Source of the DNA: Salinispora vitiensis
GTDB taxonomy: Bacteria; Actinomycetota; Actinomycetes; Mycobacteriales; Micromonosporaceae
Direction: 5' to 3'
Assembly (NCBI RefSeq): GCF_000378825.1
Contig: NZ_KB900388.1
Coordinates: 233,578-297,577, forward strand
DNA length: 64,000 nucleotides
The first letter of the stretch is position 1. Each line of letters starts with the position of its first letter. This document shows positions 1-8,960 of this stretch, in pieces. The position numbers and the translations under genes were made by a program. The notes beneath the pieces are model-generated. The model was given only the letters and a program-made list of their open reading frames with translations, searched no databases and had not been told where the DNA came from.

Positions 1-74
1 ACCGCCTGGCGGACGCGGACAGCGGGGGCCGGGGTGGGAAGGTTTCTGGTCGGCCCGTCGGGGAAGCCTGCGGT

Positions 75-380
75 ATGGCCGAAACCTTCGCGGATCAGGA
101 TCTGGCTACCCTGCGGTCCATCGCGCGTGGCGCCGGGATAGCGGACACCGAACGCATGCCGCACGACGAGTTGGTCGAGATGCTAAGCCGGGCGGGCTTG
201 GCCGAACCGGACAGTGAGGCGGTCGAGCAGCCCACCCGGGATCCGGCCGGGCTCGCCGGCCTGCCCCGCAGTGATCTCACCCTGGGTGATGAGAGCACCG
301 GTGGGCGGGCTGCTGAGGAGTCGATCGGTGCTCGCCCGGGGGAGTCGGGCACCGAGATTCCCGACCGCACCGAGCGCTGA
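75..380 (+). CDS. Small acidic hypothetical protein
   Basis: A 101-residue acidic protein of unknown function. Residues about 11-38 (LATLRSIARGAGI to ELVEML) resemble a short helical Rho-N or SAP-like fold of the kind seen at the start of some nucleic-acid-binding proteins. The rest is low-complexity, rich in Gly, Glu, Asp and Ser, and probably disordered. A GGGGAAG stretch upstream of the ATG could serve as ribosome site. It stands alone before the dehydrogenase gene. The Rho-N resemblance is an inference from pattern only. Confidence 0.55.
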   Translation: MAETFADQDLATLRSIARGAGIADTERMPHDELVEMLSRAGLAEPDSEAVEQPTRDPAGLAGLPRSDLTLGDESTGGRAAEESIGARPGESGTEIPDRTER

Positions 381-573
381 CCGCCGACCACCGACTACGG
401 GCGCGCCGCCCCCGGGGACCGAACCAGCGTGTTCGGCCGCGGGGGCGGCGCATGCCTGACCCCACCTCGGTTGACCCGGTCGAGCCGGAGGCCGGGAAGG
501 CCTGGACGTGACTGGCGGGCGGTCCGCGTCGAACCAGGCCGTACCGGCCGGCCCGGCAGGGCATGGTGGGGGT

Positions 574-2025
574 ATGACGACCTCGCAGTCCACCACCGCC
601 GGTCACCCCGCCCATCGGGGGAATCACCGCCCCCAGACGTTGCTCCTGCTGGGGGCGAGCGGTGATCTGACTGACCGGCTGCTGCTGCCGGGCCTGGGGC
701 GGCTGGTGGCCACCGGTCCCGGTCCCCGGTCGAATCTCACCCTACTCGGCAGCGGCGCGGACGATTGGGATGACGAGCGTTGGCGTCACCGGGTAGCGGA
801 CGCTTTCGCCGCGGCGGGTGCGACCGGCCCTCGGGTCAAGGAACTCGTCCGCACCACCTGCTATCTGCCCGCCGACGTGACGAAGGAGAAGGATCTACGT
901 CGGCTGTTGTCGAACTGTCACGACCAACTCGTGATCTTCTTCGCGCTGCCGCCGGCGATCACCGCCCAGGCCGCCGCCGAGCTAACCCGGATCGGTCTGC
1001 CACCGGGCACCCGGCTGATGTTGGAGAAGCCCTTCGGCACCGACGCCGTCTCGGCCCGCTCCCTCAATGAGGTGCTGGCCCGGCTGGTGCCGGAGGAGCA
1101 GGTCTATCGTATCGACCACTTCCTCGGCAAGTCCACGGTGATGAACATCCTCGGGCTGCGCTTCGCCAACCGGATCTTCGAGCCGATGCTGAGCTCCGCG
1201 CACGTGGCCTGCGTGGACATTGTTTTTGACGAGACGCTGGGAGTGGCCGGCCGGGCCGGCTACTACGACGGTGCCGGCGCGCTCATCGACATGGTGCAGA
1301 GTCACCTGCTCCAAGTCCTCGCGCTGATCGCGATGGACGCCCCGCCCACCCTCGACGCCCGGGACCTGCGGGGCCGGAAGGCGCAGGTGCTGCGGGCCAC
1401 CCGGGTGTGGGCGGACGACCCGGCGACGTGGAGCCGGCGGGGCCGGTACGCGGCGGGGGAGGCCAACGGGGAACGGCTGCCCGCGTACACCGAGGAGCCC
1501 GGTGTTGACCCCAGCCGGGGTACCGAGACGTTCGCCGAGGTGGTGCTCTGCGTCGACACCTGGCGCTGGGCCGGCGTGCCGTTCCGGCTTCGTACCGGTA
1601 AGGGGCTCGCGGCCCGCCGCAAGGAGGCCGTGGTCACGTTCAAGCAACCGCCCCGGGTGCCATCCGGACTGATCGGGTACGACCAGCCGGACCGGCTGCG
1701 GATCGGCTTCGGCCCGGACCGGCTCGGCCTCGATGTCAACATCAACGGCCCCGGGAACCCGTTGGAACTGGGCCAGGCACACCTGGTGGCCGACTTCGGC
1801 CCCGGGGGGTTGCCGCCGTACGGGGAGGTGCTCCGCGGCGCCTTCGACGGCGACCCCACGCTGTCGGTCCGGGGGGACACCGCCGAGGACTGCTGGCGGA
1901 TCATCGAGCCGGTGCTCGACTGCTGGCGGGCGGGGGCGGTGCCACTGCGGGAGTACCCGGCGGGCAGTCGGGGCCCAGAGGACTCCCTGCTGACCCCGGT
2001 GCCGGGGGTGGAGACCGAGGACTGA
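574..2025 (+). CDS. zwf: Glucose-6-phosphate 1-dehydrogenase
   Basis: Oxidises glucose 6-phosphate to 6-phosphogluconolactone with NADP+, the entry step of the cytosolic oxidative pentose phosphate pathway. The 483-residue protein has the N-terminal dinucleotide-binding motif GASGDLT (about residues 27-33), the EKPFG motif and the active-site signature RIDHFLGK at about residue 179. The C-terminal part carries the family's sugar-binding beta sheet. I start at the ATG at 574, which follows a GGTGGGGG stretch; a longer frame opens at 508 but its added residues look unlike the family. There is no opcA, tal or gnd next to it, so it may be a second, stand-alone paralogue rather than the main pentose-phosphate copy. 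Confidence 0.93.
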   Translation: MTTSQSTTAGHPAHRGNHRPQTLLLLGASGDLTDRLLLPGLGRLVATGPGPRSNLTLLGSGADDWDDERWRHRVADAFAAAGATGPRVKELVRTTCYLPADVTKEKDLRRLLSNCHDQLVIFFALPPAITAQAAAELTRIGLPPGTRLMLEKPFGTDAVSARSLNEVLARLVPEEQVYRIDHFLGKSTVMNILGLRFANRIFEPMLSSAHVACVDIVFDETLGVAGRAGYYDGAGALIDMVQSHLLQVLALIAMDAPPTLDARDLRGRKAQVLRATRVWADDPATWSRRGRYAAGEANGERLPAYTEEPGVDPSRGTETFAEVVLCVDTWRWAGVPFRLRTGKGLAARRKEAVVTFKQPPRVPSGLIGYDQPDRLRIGFGPDRLGLDVNINGPGNPLELGQAHLVADFGPGGLPPYGEVLRGAFDGDPTLSVRGDTAEDCWRIIEPVLDCWRAGAVPLREYPAGSRGPEDSLLTPVPGVETED

Positions 2026-2058
2026 CCGCTGCCGGGGTAGGCATTCGCCCCAAAATTT

Positions 2059-2087
2059 TTGACATGGTCCGGCTCGAGGGTGAGACT
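2059..2087 (+). promoter_or_regulatory. Candidate sigma-70-type promoter of the ABC importer operon
   Basis: A perfect TTGACA at 2059-2064 is followed after 17 bases by GAGACT at 2082-2087, which fits a loose actinobacterial -10 (A at position 2, T at position 6). It lies 45 bases before the ATG at 2132, in an AT-rich patch unlike its surroundings. No activity evidence. Confidence 0.35.
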
Positions 2088-2131
2088 CACATGATCGTTC
2101 ACTTTGCCGGGAAGAGTCCACAGGGGGGACC

Positions 2132-3664
2132 ATGTCCAGCAAGAGATTCCGGGGGGCCGGTGTCGCGCTCGCCCTGACGTTCGGTCTGCTGGCGGGTTGC
2201 AGCGCCGGGGAGGGCGTCGATGTCGACGGGGGGCAGACCGGCGCCGGTGGGATCCTGACCGCCGCGATCAGTGGGGAGCCGGATCAGCTGGACCCACACC
2301 ACACCTCGGCCTACCCCAGCTTCCAGGTGCTCGAGAATGTCTACGACACGCTCGTCGAGCCGGACGCGAACCTGGCGATGCAGCCCTCCCTGGCGACCGA
2401 GTGGACCACCAGCGATGACCAACTGACCTGGACGTTCACCCTTCGCGAGGAGGTGACTTTCAGTGACGGATCCCCGCTCACGGCGGAGGACGTGGTCTAC
2501 TCGTACAACCGGATCATCGACGAGGAGCTGAACGCCGCGTACCGGTTCGCCACCGTCGAGTCGGTGACGGCCCCGGATCCGGGCACCGTCGTCGTGCAGC
2601 TGACCGCGCCCACCCCGAACCTGCTCGCCAGCCTCGGTGGCTTCAAGGGGATGGCGATCGTCAAGAAGTCCAACGTGGAATCTGGCGCGGTGAAGACGGA
2701 GCCGATCGGCAGTGGCCCGTTCGTTGTCTCCTCCTACAGCGCCGGGGACAGCATCAAGCTGGTGCGTAACGACAACTACTGGGGCACCAAGCCCAAGCTG
2801 GACGGGGTGACCTTCACCTTCGTGCAGGACCCGACCGTGGCCCTGCAGAACCTGCGCAGCGGCGAGGTGCAGTGGACCGACAACCTGCCGCCGCAGCAGG
2901 TGTCGGCGCTTCGTGAGGACGACGACCTCGTCGTGCGCTCCGCGGCGTCGAGCGACTACTGGTACCTGGCTCTCAACCAGGCCCGCAAGCCCTACGACGA
3001 TGTCAACGTGCGCCGGGCGGTCGCCTACGCGCTCGACCGGGCGGCGATCACCAAGGCCGCCAAGTTCGGGCTGGCGACGGTCAACCAGACCGCCATTCCG
3101 AAGGACAGCGCCTACTACTACGACTACGCGCCGTACCAGCAGGATCTGGCGCAGGCGAAGCAGCTGCTGGCCGAGGCGGGCGGGACCGACCTGACCATGG
3201 ATCTGATGGTCACCAACGAGTACCCGGAGACGGTGACCGCGGCGCAGGTCATCGCGGCGCAGCTCGAGGAGATCGGCATCACCGTCAAGATCCGTACGCT
3301 GGACTTCGCCCAGTGGCTCGACGAGCAGGGCAAGGGGAACTTCGACTCGTTCATGCTCGGTTGGCTGGGCAACATCGACCCCGACGAGTTCTACTACGCC
3401 CAGCACCACAGCGCTGGCACCTTCAACTTCCACGGATACCGCAACCCGGCCGTGGACAACCTGCTCGACCAGGCCCGGACCGAGACCGACCAGGCCGCGC
3501 GGAAGCAGCAGTACGAGCAGGCGGCCAAGCAGATCGTCGACGACGCCAGCTACCTCTACCTCTACAACCCAGACGTGGTGCAGGGCTGGTCGCCGCAGAT
3601 CAGCGGCTACGAGGTCCGCGCCGACCGGGCGATCCGGTTCCGCGACGTCGACCTTGCCCGGTGA
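2132..3664 (+). CDS. ABC transporter substrate-binding lipoprotein, family 5 (oligopeptide/nickel type)
   Basis: Extracellular solute-binding lipoprotein that would deliver a peptide-like or other ligand to the permeases encoded just downstream. The 510 residues begin with a lipoprotein signal whose lipobox LLAGC puts the lipidated cysteine at residue 23. The mature part has the family 5 pattern (GEPDQLDPH near the start, YDTLVEPD, SNVESGAVKTEPIGSGPF, then NVRRAVAYALDR), and the length is normal for DppA/OppA proteins. The ATG at 2132 follows an AGGGGGG stretch. It is the first of five genes running in one direction. The ligand cannot be read from the sequence. Confidence 0.9.
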   Translation: MSSKRFRGAGVALALTFGLLAGCSAGEGVDVDGGQTGAGGILTAAISGEPDQLDPHHTSAYPSFQVLENVYDTLVEPDANLAMQPSLATEWTTSDDQLTWTFTLREEVTFSDGSPLTAEDVVYSYNRIIDEELNAAYRFATVESVTAPDPGTVVVQLTAPTPNLLASLGGFKGMAIVKKSNVESGAVKTEPIGSGPFVVSSYSAGDSIKLVRNDNYWGTKPKLDGVTFTFVQDPTVALQNLRSGEVQWTDNLPPQQVSALREDDDLVVRSAASSDYWYLALNQARKPYDDVNVRRAVAYALDRAAITKAAKFGLATVNQTAIPKDSAYYYDYAPYQQDLAQAKQLLAEAGGTDLTMDLMVTNEYPETVTAAQVIAAQLEEIGITVKIRTLDFAQWLDEQGKGNFDSFMLGWLGNIDPDEFYYAQHHSAGTFNFHGYRNPAVDNLLDQARTETDQAARKQQYEQAAKQIVDDASYLYLYNPDVVQGWSPQISGYEVRADRAIRFRDVDLAR

Positions 3665-3714
3665 GGTGGCGGGACCTTGCTGGTGATGCTCAGTGAGTTG
3701 GCGGGTCACTCCCG

Positions 3715-4659
3715 GTGACCCGCTTCATCCTGCGCCGGCTGCTCCAGTCCGGCATCGTCCTCCTCGGCGTGACGTTGGTGGTGTTCCTGCTGCTGCAGCT
3801 CGTCCCCGGTGATCCGGTGCGGGTGGCGCTCGGCACCCGCTTCGACCCCGAGACGTACGAGGCGCTGCGCTCCCGGGCCGGGCTGGACCAGCCGCTGCCG
3901 GTGCAGTACGCCAGCTACGTCGGGCAGGCGTTGACCGGCGATCTCGGAGTCAGCTTCCGCAGCGGCCGGCCGGTGACCGCGATCGTGCTGGAGCGGCTGC
4001 CCGCGACGCTCTCCCTGGCGATCACCGCGGTCGTCTTCGCGCTCCTGGTCGCCTTCCCGCTGGGGGTGCTCTCGGCCCTGCGGAGCGGCTCGGTGTTCGA
4101 CCACGCCGCGCGGGTGTTCAGCCAGTTCGGAGTCTCGGTACCCGACTTTTGGATGGGCATCATGGGCATCCTGCTCTTCGCAGGGGTGCTGGGCTGGTTT
4201 CCGCCCTCGGGTTACGTGGCCCTCACCGAGGATCCCGTCGGCTGGGCGTCGCACGTCTTTCTCCCGGCGGTCACGGTCGGCCTGGTCACCGCGTCGATCC
4301 TGACCAGGTTCATCCGATCCTCCGTGCTGGAGGTGCTCGCTGAGGACTATGTCCGCACCGCCGAGGCGAAGGGGCTGCCCACCCGCGTGGTGGTGGTGCG
4401 GCACGTCCTGCGGAACGCGCTGATCCCGGTGGTCACCGTCGTGGCGGTGCAGCTGGCCAGCCTGCTCGGCGGCGTGATCGTGATCGAGGTGCTCTTCGCC
4501 TGGCCCGGGGTGGGTCGACTCACCTACGACGCGGTGCAGGCCCGGGACTATCCCGTGCTCCAGGGGGCGATCCTGCTCGTGGCGGCGCTGTTCCTGGTGG
4601 TCAACCTCCTGGTGGATCTCCTCTATGCCCGTCTTGATCCGAGGATTCGGGTGCGATGA
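3715..4659 (+). CDS. ABC transporter permease, DppB/OppB type
   Basis: Inner-membrane permease of the importer, 314 residues with about six hydrophobic segments, beginning MTRFILRRLLQSG as DppB proteins usually do. The coupling loop with EDYVRTAEAKGLP, which contacts the ATPase, is present at about residues 211-223. The start is a GTG at 3715, 50 bases after the binding-protein gene. Its end overlaps the next permease by four bases (ATGA), so the two are probably translated together. Substrate unknown. Confidence 0.9.
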   Translation: MTRFILRRLLQSGIVLLGVTLVVFLLLQLVPGDPVRVALGTRFDPETYEALRSRAGLDQPLPVQYASYVGQALTGDLGVSFRSGRPVTAIVLERLPATLSLAITAVVFALLVAFPLGVLSALRSGSVFDHAARVFSQFGVSVPDFWMGIMGILLFAGVLGWFPPSGYVALTEDPVGWASHVFLPAVTVGLVTASILTRFIRSSVLEVLAEDYVRTAEAKGLPTRVVVVRHVLRNALIPVVTVVAVQLASLLGGVIVIEVLFAWPGVGRLTYDAVQARDYPVLQGAILLVAALFLVVNLLVDLLYARLDPRIRVR

Positions 4660-5537
4660 GCGGAAACGGTGACTCGACGTCGCGCCGGGCGCTGGTGGCG
4701 CTGGGCCGCGACCCGCTGGCCGTGACCGGCGGTGTGGTGCTCGTACTGCTGGTCGTGGCGGGCCTGGCCGGGTCCTGGCTGGCCCCCGCCGGCATCAACG
4801 AGGTGGATGTCGACCGGATGCTTCAGTCGCCCAGCTGGGCGCACCCCTTCGGTACCGACGAACTCGGTCGGGACGTACTCAGCCGGGTCCTGGTCGCCGC
4901 CCGCGTCTCGCTGCAGGTCGGCGCGGTCAGCGTGGGGATCGCCCTGCTGGCGGGTGTCACGCTGGGGCTGTTCGCCGGCTACTACCAGGGGTGGCTGGAC
5001 AACGTACTCATGCGCTGCATGGACGTGTTGTTCGCGTTCCCGGTCCTGCTGCTCGCGGTGGCCATCGTCGCGGTCCTGGGGCCGGGCCTGAGTACCGCGA
5101 TGGTCGCGATCGGCGTGGTCTACACCCCGATTTTCGCCCGGGTCACCCGCGCGGGGGTGCTCTCCGTCCGGGAGCAGGTCTTCGTCCGGGCGGCAGTCGC
5201 CACGGGGGCATCGGATCTGCGGATCATGCGGCGGCACGTGCTGCCCAACATCGCGGCGCCGCTGATCGTCCAGACTTCGCTCTCACTGGCCTTCGCGATC
5301 CTGTCCGAGGCGGCGCTCTCCTTCCTCGGGTTGGGGGTGCAGCCGCCCGAGCCGGCCTGGGGCCGGATGCTGTACGACGGGCGCGGGTTCGTCACCGACG
5401 CGTGGTGGCTGGGCTTCTTCCCCGGTGCCGCGATCTTCCTCACCGTCCTGGCGTTCAACCTGGTCGGAGACGCGCTCCGCGACGTGCTCGACCCTCGCCA
5501 GCTCACTGTCAGCGAGGCGAGGAGGAACGCCGGATGA
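4656..5537 (+). CDS. ABC transporter permease, DppC/OppC type
   Basis: Second inner-membrane permease, 293 residues. The N-terminal helix is followed by the DppC-type periplasmic motif HPFGTDELGRDVLSR at about residues 63-77, then five further membrane segments and the coupling-loop motif REQVFVRAAVATGAS at about residues 172-186. It would form the heterodimeric pore with the preceding permease. The reading frame overlaps both neighbours by four bases, the pattern of a single translationally coupled operon. Confidence 0.9.
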   Translation: MSGNGDSTSRRALVALGRDPLAVTGGVVLVLLVVAGLAGSWLAPAGINEVDVDRMLQSPSWAHPFGTDELGRDVLSRVLVAARVSLQVGAVSVGIALLAGVTLGLFAGYYQGWLDNVLMRCMDVLFAFPVLLLAVAIVAVLGPGLSTAMVAIGVVYTPIFARVTRAGVLSVREQVFVRAAVATGASDLRIMRRHVLPNIAAPLIVQTSLSLAFAILSEAALSFLGLGVQPPEPAWGRMLYDGRGFVTDAWWLGFFPGAAIFLTVLAFNLVGDALRDVLDPRQLTVSEARRNAG

Positions 5538-6523
5538 CCGACGAAGCTGTGCTGTCCGTCGCGGACCTGACCGTGACGATCGGTACCCGCCGGGGAGCGG
5601 CCCGTGCGGTCGCCGGCGTCGACTGGTCGGTCCGGGCGGGGGAGACGCTCGCCCTGGTCGGTGAGTCGGGCAGTGGCAAGAGCATGAGCGTGCTCGCCGC
5701 CACCGGGCTCGCCCCCCGCGCGGCCCGGGTCACCGGAGACGTCCGGCTACTCGGTACGGACCTCGCCGCGCTGTCGGCGGCACGTCGTCGGCGAATGCGG
5801 GGGCGGCACGTCGGTTTCGTCTTTCAGGACCCGATGACCTCGCTGAACCCGGTGCTGACCGTGGGCCGCCAGATCGGCGAGGCCAGCGAGGTCCACCTCG
5901 GACTGACCCGGCGGGCTGCCCGGGCCCGCGCCATCGAGATGCTCGAACTCGTCGGCATCCCCTCCGCCGCCGACCGGGTGGACGCCTACCCGCACCAGCT
6001 CTCCGGTGGGATGCGTCAGCGCGCGGTGATCGCCATGGCCCTGGTCTGCGAGCCGGATCTACTGATCGCCGACGAGCCCACCACCGCGCTCGACGTGACC
6101 ACGCAGGCCCAGATCGTCGAGTTGGTCGCCGACCTGCAACGGCGCCTCGGCACCGCGGTCGTCTGGATCAGCCATGACCTCGGCGTCGTCGCCGGGCTCG
6201 CCGACACGGTGGCCGTCATGTACGGCGGTCGTATCGTCGAGCAGGGAGAGGTGGACGCGGTCTTCGCCGAACCGGCGCACCCGTACACCGCGGCGCTGCT
6301 CGCGGCGCGGCCGGACCCGGACGCGAACGTCACCGAACTGGTCACCATCCCGGGGACGCCGCCCAGCCCGCTGGAGCTGCCCGAGGGGTGTGCGTTCTGG
6401 CCCCGCTGCTCGGTTCGCGGGGACAGCCGCTGCGAGCGGGAGTTGCCGCCGTTGGTGCCGGTGTCGGCGGGGCACCAGGTCCGGACCTTCTATCCGCGCC
6501 AGCCGACTGGGGAGGACCGATGA
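5534..6523 (+). CDS. ABC transporter ATP-binding protein, DppD/OppD type
   Basis: Cytosolic ATPase of the importer, 329 residues from the ATG at 5534. A frame extending upstream to 4991 is a shadow of the permease gene. Visible motifs are Walker A GESGSGKS (about residues 42-49), a Q-loop in [10 protein letters not shown], signature LSGGMRQR, Walker B LLIADEPT and the switch histidine in ISHDLGV. The C-terminal oligopeptide extension ends with a cysteine-bearing segment (GCAFWPRC), typical of DppD/OppD proteins, many of which bind an iron-sulphur cluster there. It overlaps the previous gene and the next gene by four bases each. Confidence 0.92.
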   Translation: MTDEAVLSVADLTVTIGTRRGAARAVAGVDWSVRAGETLALVGESGSGKSMSVLAATGLAPRAARVTGDVRLLGTDLAALSAARRRRMRGRHVGFVFQDPMTSLNPVLTVGRQIGEASEVHLGLTRRAARARAIEMLELVGIPSAADRVDAYPHQLSGGMRQRAVIAMALVCEPDLLIADEPTTALDVTTQAQIVELVADLQRRLGTAVVWISHDLGVVAGLADTVAVMYGGRIVEQGEVDAVFAEPAHPYTAALLAARPDPDANVTELVTIPGTPPSPLELPEGCAFWPRCSVRGDSRCERELPPLVPVSAGHQVRTFYPRQPTGEDR

Positions 6524-7542
6524 CCGGGGAGAGTGTGGCCACCGACGCGGTCGCGGAGCTGACCGACCTGGCGGTGTGGTTCCCGACCCCGGCGGGGGTG
6601 GTCCACGCCGTGGACGGGGTGTCCCTGACGGTACGCCGCGGCGAAACCCTCGGTCTGGTCGGTGAGTCCGGCAGCGGCAAGTCGACGACCGGGCTGGCGC
6701 TGCTGCGCCTGGTCGAGCCGACCGCGGGTACGGTCCAGGTGGCGGGGCAGGACGTGACCCGCTGGTCGCGGCGGCGGTTGCGTCGGCTGCGCCGCCGCGT
6801 CGCCATGGTGTTCCAGGATCCGCAGGCCTCCCTGGACCCGCGGCACACCGTCGGGGCGAGTATCGCCGAACCGCTGGCCGTGCACCGGCTCGCCGCCAGC
6901 GGCGCGGCCCGGCGGGACCGGGTGGCCGAACTGCTCGACCTGGTCGGCCTGCGGCGCGATCTCGCCGAACGGCACCCGCACGAACTCTCCGGCGGCCAGC
7001 GGCAGCGGGTGGGCATCGCCCGAGCGCTCGCCGGTGAGCCGGACCTGATCGTCCTCGACGAGCCGATCGCCTCCCTGGACCTGAGCGTGCAGGCGCAGAT
7101 CATGAACCTGCTCCGTGGGCTGCAGCGAGAGCTCGGGCTGACTTACCTCTTCATCGCGCACGATCTCGCCGCCGTCGAGCACATGAGCGATCAGGTGGCC
7201 GTGATGTACCTCGGCCGGATCGTGGAGAGCGGCACCCCGGCGCAGATCTGGCGGGAGCCCGCCCACCCTTACACTGCCGCTCTCCTGTCGGCGGTGCCGG
7301 TGGCCGACCCGCCGGTGCAGCGTGGTCGCCAGCGGATCATCCTGGCCGGTGATGTCCCGAGCCCGATCGACCCGCCCACCGGCTGCCGGTTTCGGACGCG
7401 GTGCCCGCAGGCCCGGCCCGACTGCGCCCAGACCGACCCGGTGTTGGTCGAGATCGGCTCCGGCCACCAGGCGGCCTGCCTGTTCGCGGGCGAGGCGGTA
7501 CGCGCGATGCGGGCGCAGCCCGTCAACGCCTCCTCGCCATGA
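6520..7542 (+). CDS. ABC transporter ATP-binding protein, DppF/OppF type
   Basis: Second ATPase subunit, 340 residues, partner of the preceding protein. Walker [10 protein letters not shown]-loop [10 protein letters not shown], signature LSGGQRQR, Walker [13 protein letters not shown] (IAS replaces the usual TSA/VSA) and switch IAHDLAA are all present. The C-terminal cysteine-containing segment ([15 protein letters not shown]) matches the DppF family. The ATG at 6520 overlaps the end of the previous frame and is preceded by GGGGAGGACC. It ends the five-gene operon; about 220 bases of non-coding or decayed DNA follow. Confidence 0.92.
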   Translation: MTGESVATDAVAELTDLAVWFPTPAGVVHAVDGVSLTVRRGETLGLVGESGSGKSTTGLALLRLVEPTAGTVQVAGQDVTRWSRRRLRRLRRRVAMVFQDPQASLDPRHTVGASIAEPLAVHRLAASGAARRDRVAELLDLVGLRRDLAERHPHELSGGQRQRVGIARALAGEPDLIVLDEPIASLDLSVQAQIMNLLRGLQRELGLTYLFIAHDLAAVEHMSDQVAVMYLGRIVESGTPAQIWREPAHPYTAALLSAVPVADPPVQRGRQRIILAGDVPSPIDPPTGCRFRTRCPQARPDCAQTDPVLVEIGSGHQAACLFAGEAVRAMRAQPVNASSP

Positions 7543-7611
7543 CCGCTGCGATCGCACAACAATAAGGTCAGTGCACCTGGTCCGGGGAGAAGGCCGCCGG
7601 ATCGAGATTGC

Positions 7612-7719
7612 CTACGAGTAGACGCCTCTGCGGTGTCCAACGGCGTGAATAGTCAACTCGTCGCCGTGGAGGTGGTAGCGGACTCGGTAGTCACCGGCAC
7701 GTTGCCAGGCCAAACGCAT
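7612..7719 (-). pseudogene. RelE/ParE-type toxin, C-terminal fragment
   Basis: About 35 codons on the minus strand read MRLAWQRAGDYRVRYHLHGD and end in VGHRRGVYS before a stop. GDYRVRY and VGHRRxVY are the hallmark C-terminal strands of RelE-family mRNA interferases. The N-terminal half of such a toxin (about 85-90 residues in total) and its antitoxin gene are missing, because the upstream side runs into the promoter of a second toxin-antitoxin locus. I read it as a truncated relic. Confidence 0.6.
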
Positions 7720-7741
7720 CCCGCTCTCGCCAGCATGGGTG

Positions 7742-7759
7742 GTATAGCGCCCGCTATAC
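7742..7759. promoter_or_regulatory. Palindromic operator/promoter of the toxin-antitoxin locus
   Basis: Perfect 8-base arms GTATAGCG and CGCTATAC are separated by CC, and the toxin frame begins eight bases downstream. The right arm contributes TATACT (7755-7760), a good -10 box, so a repressor bound here would block transcription directly. This fits autorepression by the downstream HTH antitoxin, which is how such loci are usually controlled. Confidence 0.55.
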
Positions 7760-7766
7760 TCTGGGG

Positions 7767-8129
7767 ATGGCTACCGACGAGTGGGAGATCTACCTCGTCA
7801 ACGAGGTGCAGGAGTGGATCGGCAGGCTCGATCCCCTCACCCACGCCCGCGTCGGGTAAGCCATCGACCTGCTCGCCGAAGCCGGCCCAAGACTCGGCCA
7901 GCCACTGGTCGACGCGATCCACGGCTCCGCCCTCGCCAACCTCAAAGAGCTACGCCCCGGCACCGTCCGCATCCTGTTCGCTTTCGACCCGTGGCGCGCC
8001 AGCATCCTGCTCGTCGCCGGAGACAAGGCCGGACGATGGCAACAGTGGTACACCGAAGCGATCCCCCTGGCCGAGCAACGCTACGAGATCTACCTCAAGG
8101 AACGCGCCAAGGAGGGCCGACAGCTATGA
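7767..8129 (+). pseudogene. HigB/RelE-like toxin gene interrupted by an in-frame stop
   Basis: From the ATG at 7767 the frame reads MATDEWEIYLVNEVQEWIGR, then meets TAA at codon 31 (7857-7859). It resumes as AIDLLAEAGPRLGQPLVDAI and continues without another stop to a TGA at 8127-8129, 120 codons in all. The second half has the phage-derived Gp49/HigB pattern LKELRPGTVRILFAFDP and GDKAGRWQQWY, so the whole frame is one toxin gene with a single nonsense mutation; CAA to TAA would explain it. The end overlaps the antitoxin gene by four bases (ATGA), the normal toxin-first order of HigBA loci. Confidence 0.75.
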
Positions 8130-8443
8130 ACAGCTACGCACGCTGGAGCGACATCCGCACCACCCACGTTGAACGCGCCGGCGGCGAGCAGGCCGTCGAA
8201 GACGGCAAACAGGAACTCCTCGCCACCGTCGTCGGACACCGACTCGCCGAGGTGCGCCGCACCCGCGGCCTGACCCAACAGCAGGTCGCCGAGCGCATGG
8301 GCGTCACCAAAGGCCGCATCTCCCAGATCGAACAAGGCAAAATCTCCGGCCAAGACATCGTCGCCCGATACGCCGCCGCCCTTGGCGGACGCCTCCACCA
8401 AGCCATCTACTTCGACGACGGCAACATCGCCGCCATCGCATAG
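8126..8443 (+). CDS. HigA/XRE-type antitoxin, helix-turn-helix protein
   Basis: A 105-residue cytosolic DNA-binding protein with an XRE/Cro helix-turn-helix at about residues 38-90: LAEVRRTRGLTQQQVAERMG, then VTKGRISQIEQGK. It should neutralise the HigB-like toxin encoded directly upstream and repress the shared promoter at the palindrome 7742-7759. Its ATG overlaps the toxin stop codon, so it was probably translated by coupling. With the toxin now interrupted, the antitoxin persists alone. The frame itself is intact and normal in length. Confidence 0.8.
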   Translation: MNSYARWSDIRTTHVERAGGEQAVEDGKQELLATVVGHRLAEVRRTRGLTQQQVAERMGVTKGRISQIEQGKISGQDIVARYAAALGGRLHQAIYFDDGNIAAIA

Positions 8444-8460
8444 CGCCCAACCAACACACC

Positions 8461-8741
8461 AAGATCAGACTGGCTCAAAACTGCTCTACAAGAACATCAA
8501 GAGCACCGGCTACGCCGGGCGCACGCGCACGCGCTATGCCGTTCTGGCCCGCGCACACGCCCACCAACAGCGGCCACACATCCTGCGCCCGGACGATTCA
8601 CCGATCGAGTCCGTGACGATCCCGTCACCGACCGCCCTGAGCGAGTGGTTGCGGCGATCGACGCCGCGACCCTACGCGCCGCGCCAGCGGATACTTGCCC
8701 ACTGTCGCGATCATGCCCTCTTTCATTTACTTATTAGATAG
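8461..8741 (+). other. 517-bp gap 8444-8960 with possible decayed transposase
   Basis: An open frame here contains KLLYKNIKSTGYAGRTRTRY and later SPTALSEWLRRSTPRPYAPR followed by RILAHCRD. The spacing recalls the central part of ISL3-family transposases (a GYxGS-type segment, then a P-T-x-x-x-x-x-W segment and a closing cysteine), but the match is loose and no catalytic residues are visible. The frame also overlaps the antitoxin end. Bases 8742-8960 are AT-richer, hold a small inverted repeat (CATTCA/TGAATG near 8860) and nothing else I recognise. Confidence 0.25.
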
Positions 8742-8960
8742 ATACCCAATACCCGACAGCAACGCTGACGGCAACCTCCGCGAACAACCACCACCCCAAG
8801 AGCGCAAGGAAGCAGCGCGAATGCGTTAGGTAGCGGCGTGCTATCCCGTCATTCAGCCATGAATGGTCATTCTCTGCCGCGCCACCAAAGGCGCTCCAAG
8901 GAAATTATCTAACCGCCTCCAATGGTGACCGCGCTGCCCTTGGGGGTGCGCCAGGAGCCG

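Noticed and set aside
183-627. Several long frames on both strands around the start of the zwf region
   Set aside because: They overlap the small acidic ORF or the zwf 5' region in other frames, are Arg/Pro/Ala-rich like typical high-GC shadow frames, and have no motif or ribosome site.
4991-5533. Long N-terminal extension of the first importer ATPase
   Set aside because: It lies entirely within the DppC-type gene in another frame; the ATG at 5534 with ATGA overlap and the family start fits much better.
8742-8960. Possible attachment site or tRNA near the mobile DNA
   Set aside because: I could not fold any tRNA-like cloverleaf or find a direct repeat pair that would mark an att site; no tRNA was seen anywhere in the window.
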